Shown here: positions 62,563 to 64,000 of the stretch, one piece after another
Position numbering within the stretch: position 1 is the stretch's first letter
How the letters are laid out: each line of letters opens with the position of its first letter
NCBI RefSeq assembly: GCF_016918015.1
Contig: NZ_JAERMK010000023.1
Coordinates: 18,129 to 82,128, forward strand
Source of the DNA: Glycomyces sp. YM15
GTDB taxonomy: Bacteria; Actinomycetota; Actinomycetes; Mycobacteriales; Micromonosporaceae
DNA: 64,000 bases
Reading direction: 5' to 3'
Program-made: the position numbers and the translations under genes
Notes under the pieces: model-generated
Told to the model about the DNA's origin: nothing
The model's database searches: none
Seen by the model: only the letters and a program-made list of their open reading frames with translations

Positions 62563-63345
62563 GTGTCGAGTATCGAAGAAGCTTCAGGGTCCGTCGCCAC
62601 GAACGCCGAAAGCGCGCGCGAACTCGCCGGAAGCATCGCCTCCTCCAAAGTTCTCATCGACTCGTTGGCCGCGCGACTCGACGCCATCGGTGTGGAGGCC
62701 AGCGCGCAGCGCACCCAAGCCGCCGGCGACCGGGCCGAGGAACTCGCGGGCCACGCCACTGCATTGGCCGATGCGCTCGATTCCCTTCGCCAGCAAGTCG
62801 AAGCGCTCAAGGGTTTACTTGCGACCGCCATTCGCAGCGGCTCGGGAAAGTCGAATCGGGGCCGCACACCGAGATCCGCATCGACGGCAAGCGCCATCGG
62901 CGCGCAAGAACCGCTGCCGCTCAAAGGCCCTGTCGCCTCAACACCGCCCACTGGCATCGGGAAGCGGCATTTCTTCGAGAAGATCCGCATGAAGAGCCCG
63001 GCCAAGGAGAAGAACACGCTCGTACTGCCCGGAGTCGACACCGAAGCTGATATCGCGGCGATCAAGACCGGGCACGCGAACTACCTCCGCGACAACCTCT
63101 ACGAGGTCAACGACCGCGTTTACGGCGTGGAGACGCCGACCGGCAGCGTCTATCCCGTGCGCGGCAAAGGGTTCGTCGAGCTCGACAAGCTGGAGTACAC
63201 CGCACTCAAGGGCCTGCTTGCCCATGGCGGGAGCCGGGCCAAGGCCGAACGCGACCCGCAGATCGCGCGATTCAGCCGCCACATGACGGACAAAACATGG
63301 GAAACTGCACGAAACGTGTTCAATCAGGGACAGGAGCGGGCCTGA
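62563..63345 (+). CDS. Coiled-coil protein with a toxin-like C-terminal module
   Basis: A 260-residue protein. The first 90 residues are helical with Ala/Glu-rich heptads (AESARELAGSIASSKVLIDS, DRAEELAGHATALADALDSL), resembling small actinobacterial SMC-like proteins (possibly DUF6244). A Ser/Pro-rich linker follows, and the last 100 residues (YEVNDRVYGVETPTGSVYPV, GFVELDKLEYTALKGLL, MTDKTWETARNVF) resemble, from memory, C-terminal ends of Rhs/polymorphic toxin proteins. The start at 62563 follows AAGGAG by about 7 bases. There is no signal peptide. The next gene overlaps its stop by one base. Confidence 0.6.
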   Translation: MSSIEEASGSVATNAESARELAGSIASSKVLIDSLAARLDAIGVEASAQRTQAAGDRAEELAGHATALADALDSLRQQVEALKGLLATAIRSGSGKSNRGRTPRSASTASAIGAQEPLPLKGPVASTPPTGIGKRHFFEKIRMKSPAKEKNTLVLPGVDTEADIAAIKTGHANYLRDNLYEVNDRVYGVETPTGSVYPVRGKGFVELDKLEYTALKGLLAHGGSRAKAERDPQIARFSRHMTDKTWETARNVFNQGQERA

Positions 63346-63803
63346 TGCGCGACTACACGATCGTGTTCATCGAACCGGTGGATCTGGCAGACCTCGCAGC
63401 CGCAGCCGCCGAGGCCTTCGCGATTCCTCCCGGGCAGATCGAGATCTGGAACGGGAGCGACTTCGCCGCGCCCGCGGTCGATCCGGTCATTGCGCAGGTC
63501 GCCGTCGGATCAGGGCCGGGGGCGTACGCGGAGTTCGTCGGGTTCGAAAGGTTCGCCGAGCACGCGGGCGAGCCCGAGCTCCTCGCGGTGGCCGTCGAGC
63601 TCGCCACGCGAGTGAAGCGCCGAGCGGTATTCGGACCGGAGTCGGCCGAGGACTTCCGCTGGACGCTGGTCGCCGCCGACGGGAGCCACGGCGAAGTCGT
63701 ACTCGACAGCGACCGCCTCGACGACGGCGCGATCACGATCCTCGGCGCGGTGGAACCCATAAGCGGCGCTCCTGAACTGCCGCGCGTTCCCGAAGCGCTC
63801 TGA
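63345..63803 (+). CDS. Immunity-like protein of unknown family
   Basis: A 152-residue acidic soluble protein starting MRDYTIVFIEPVDLADLAAA. A beta-alpha pattern is evident, with long Ala/Glu helices, and no catalytic motif is seen. Overlap with the upstream gene (TGATG, AGGAG upstream) shows translational coupling. A small acidic protein encoded directly after a module resembling a toxin C-terminus fits the toxin/immunity arrangement, but this is inference from context. Confidence 0.6.
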   Translation: MRDYTIVFIEPVDLADLAAAAAEAFAIPPGQIEIWNGSDFAAPAVDPVIAQVAVGSGPGAYAEFVGFERFAEHAGEPELLAVAVELATRVKRRAVFGPESAEDFRWTLVAADGSHGEVVLDSDRLDDGAITILGAVEPISGAPELPRVPEAL

Positions 63804-63884
63804 GTCGGGTCGCCTTGGCGCGGAACGACGGCGGCGCTCGGCGATCGAGACCGACGGCTGGGCCCCCGGTAGGCTTGGGTTCTA

Positions 63885-63901
63885 GGAGTCGTTGCAACAC
63901 C
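63885..63901 (+). repeat. Putative left terminal end of an IS30-like element
   Basis: GGAGTCGTTGCAACACC lies 21 bases before the transposase-like start. GTTGCAAC is itself palindromic. Similar GTTGCAAC-containing ends are, as I recall, common in actinobacterial IS30 elements. The other end is outside the window. Confidence 0.35.
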
Positions 63902-63921
63902 TTGATCTACAAGGGATTGCG

Positions 63922-64000
63922 ATGGACTTCCAGATCCGTCAGAACCGGACCAAAGCTCAGGGCCCGAGGAAGCTGACCGCGGAGCGGCATGCTTTCCTGC
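63922..64000 (+). CDS. Start of a probable IS30-family transposase, truncated by window edge
   Basis: Only 26 codons are visible, beginning MDFQIRQNRTKAQGPRKL and continuing TAERHAFL. This start resembles IS30-family transposases of actinobacteria, whose N-terminal helix-turn-helix region begins with a similar RQNR-x-QGPR-LTAER stretch. AAGGGA lies five bases before the ATG. The call rests on this short stretch and the adjacent GTTGCAAC end, so it remains tentative. Confidence 0.5.
   Translation, partial: MDFQIRQNRTKAQGPRKLTAERHAFL

Overview
The window is chromosomal DNA of a high-GC actinobacterium. Supporting markers are GTG and TTG starts, an accD5-accE-maf block divergent from birA, a mec-cysO-cysM cysteine operon, murI followed by an Rv1339-like metallo-beta-lactamase protein, an EgtD-type methyltransferase, DUF397/DUF5753 regulator genes, a DUF222-HNH gene and an EXLDI-family gene. 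A member of Glycomycetaceae or a nearby filamentous order is my guess; the sequence alone does not settle it. No rRNA, tRNA or CRISPR array was seen. Most of the window is housekeeping backbone, with accessory material at about 24.2-25.6 kb, 43.4-43.9 kb, 53.7-56.6 kb and from 60 kb to the right edge.

Layout, left to right. 0-3.9 kb: 3' part of an N-acyl-D-amino-acid deacylase, a mostly empty stretch with a LacI-like operator, and a DUF222-HNH protein. 3.9-10.4 kb: a sugar-acid catabolic locus in which a CUT1 ABC transporter operon faces a ROK repressor, a short-chain dehydrogenase and a DgoD-like galactonate dehydratase. 10.6-13.5 kb: a large secreted protein with five SH3-like repeats, a CHAP domain and a C39-like domain. 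13.7-19.5 kb: small membrane proteins, rmuC, ispH, xseA-xseB and a DUF4245 protein. 19.7-24.2 kb: sugar kinase, EgtD-like methyltransferase, phosphoglycerate mutase-like phosphatase, SAM methyltransferase and YhhN. 24.2-25.6 kb: gene-poor repetitive DNA. 25.6-31.6 kb: HelD, GNAT, DUF2306 with a divergent MerR, sulfotransferase and a thioredoxin-fold protein. 31.7-37.3 kb: maf, accE, a NYN-domain gene, accD5/pccB, birA and a LuxR-type regulator. 37.5-43.4 kb: PH-domain protein, GtrA, a fused sigma/anti-sigma/surface protein and trmB. 43.5-49.3 kb: truncated orphan PIN protein, dgt, DUF3352, MBL protein, murI and a membrane protein. 49.5-53.6 kb: cysM-cysO-mec, pncB and spo0M. 53.7-60.4 kb: EXLDI protein, a DrrAB-type exporter, GNAT, VOC, DUF418 and a divergent TetR. 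60.4-64 kb: DUF397/XRE pair, two small overlapping unknown genes, a toxin/immunity-like overlapping pair, and the start of an IS30-like transposase.

A recurrent feature is a TANNNT -10-like hexamer followed by exactly 6 or 7 bases and then the start codon, with no Shine-Dalgarno sequence, for about sixteen genes. This points to extensive leaderless transcription and was used to choose several starts. Genes inside operons or with longer leaders have clear AAGGAG-like sites instead.

The observations most worth a second look are the EgtD homologue with Gly in place of the Glu that recognises the histidine imidazole, the one-polypeptide sigma/anti-sigma/surface protein, the toxin/immunity-like pair near the right end, the EXLDI gene with a palindromic promoter upstream of a drug-exporter operon, and the NYN gene inserted between accD5 and accE.
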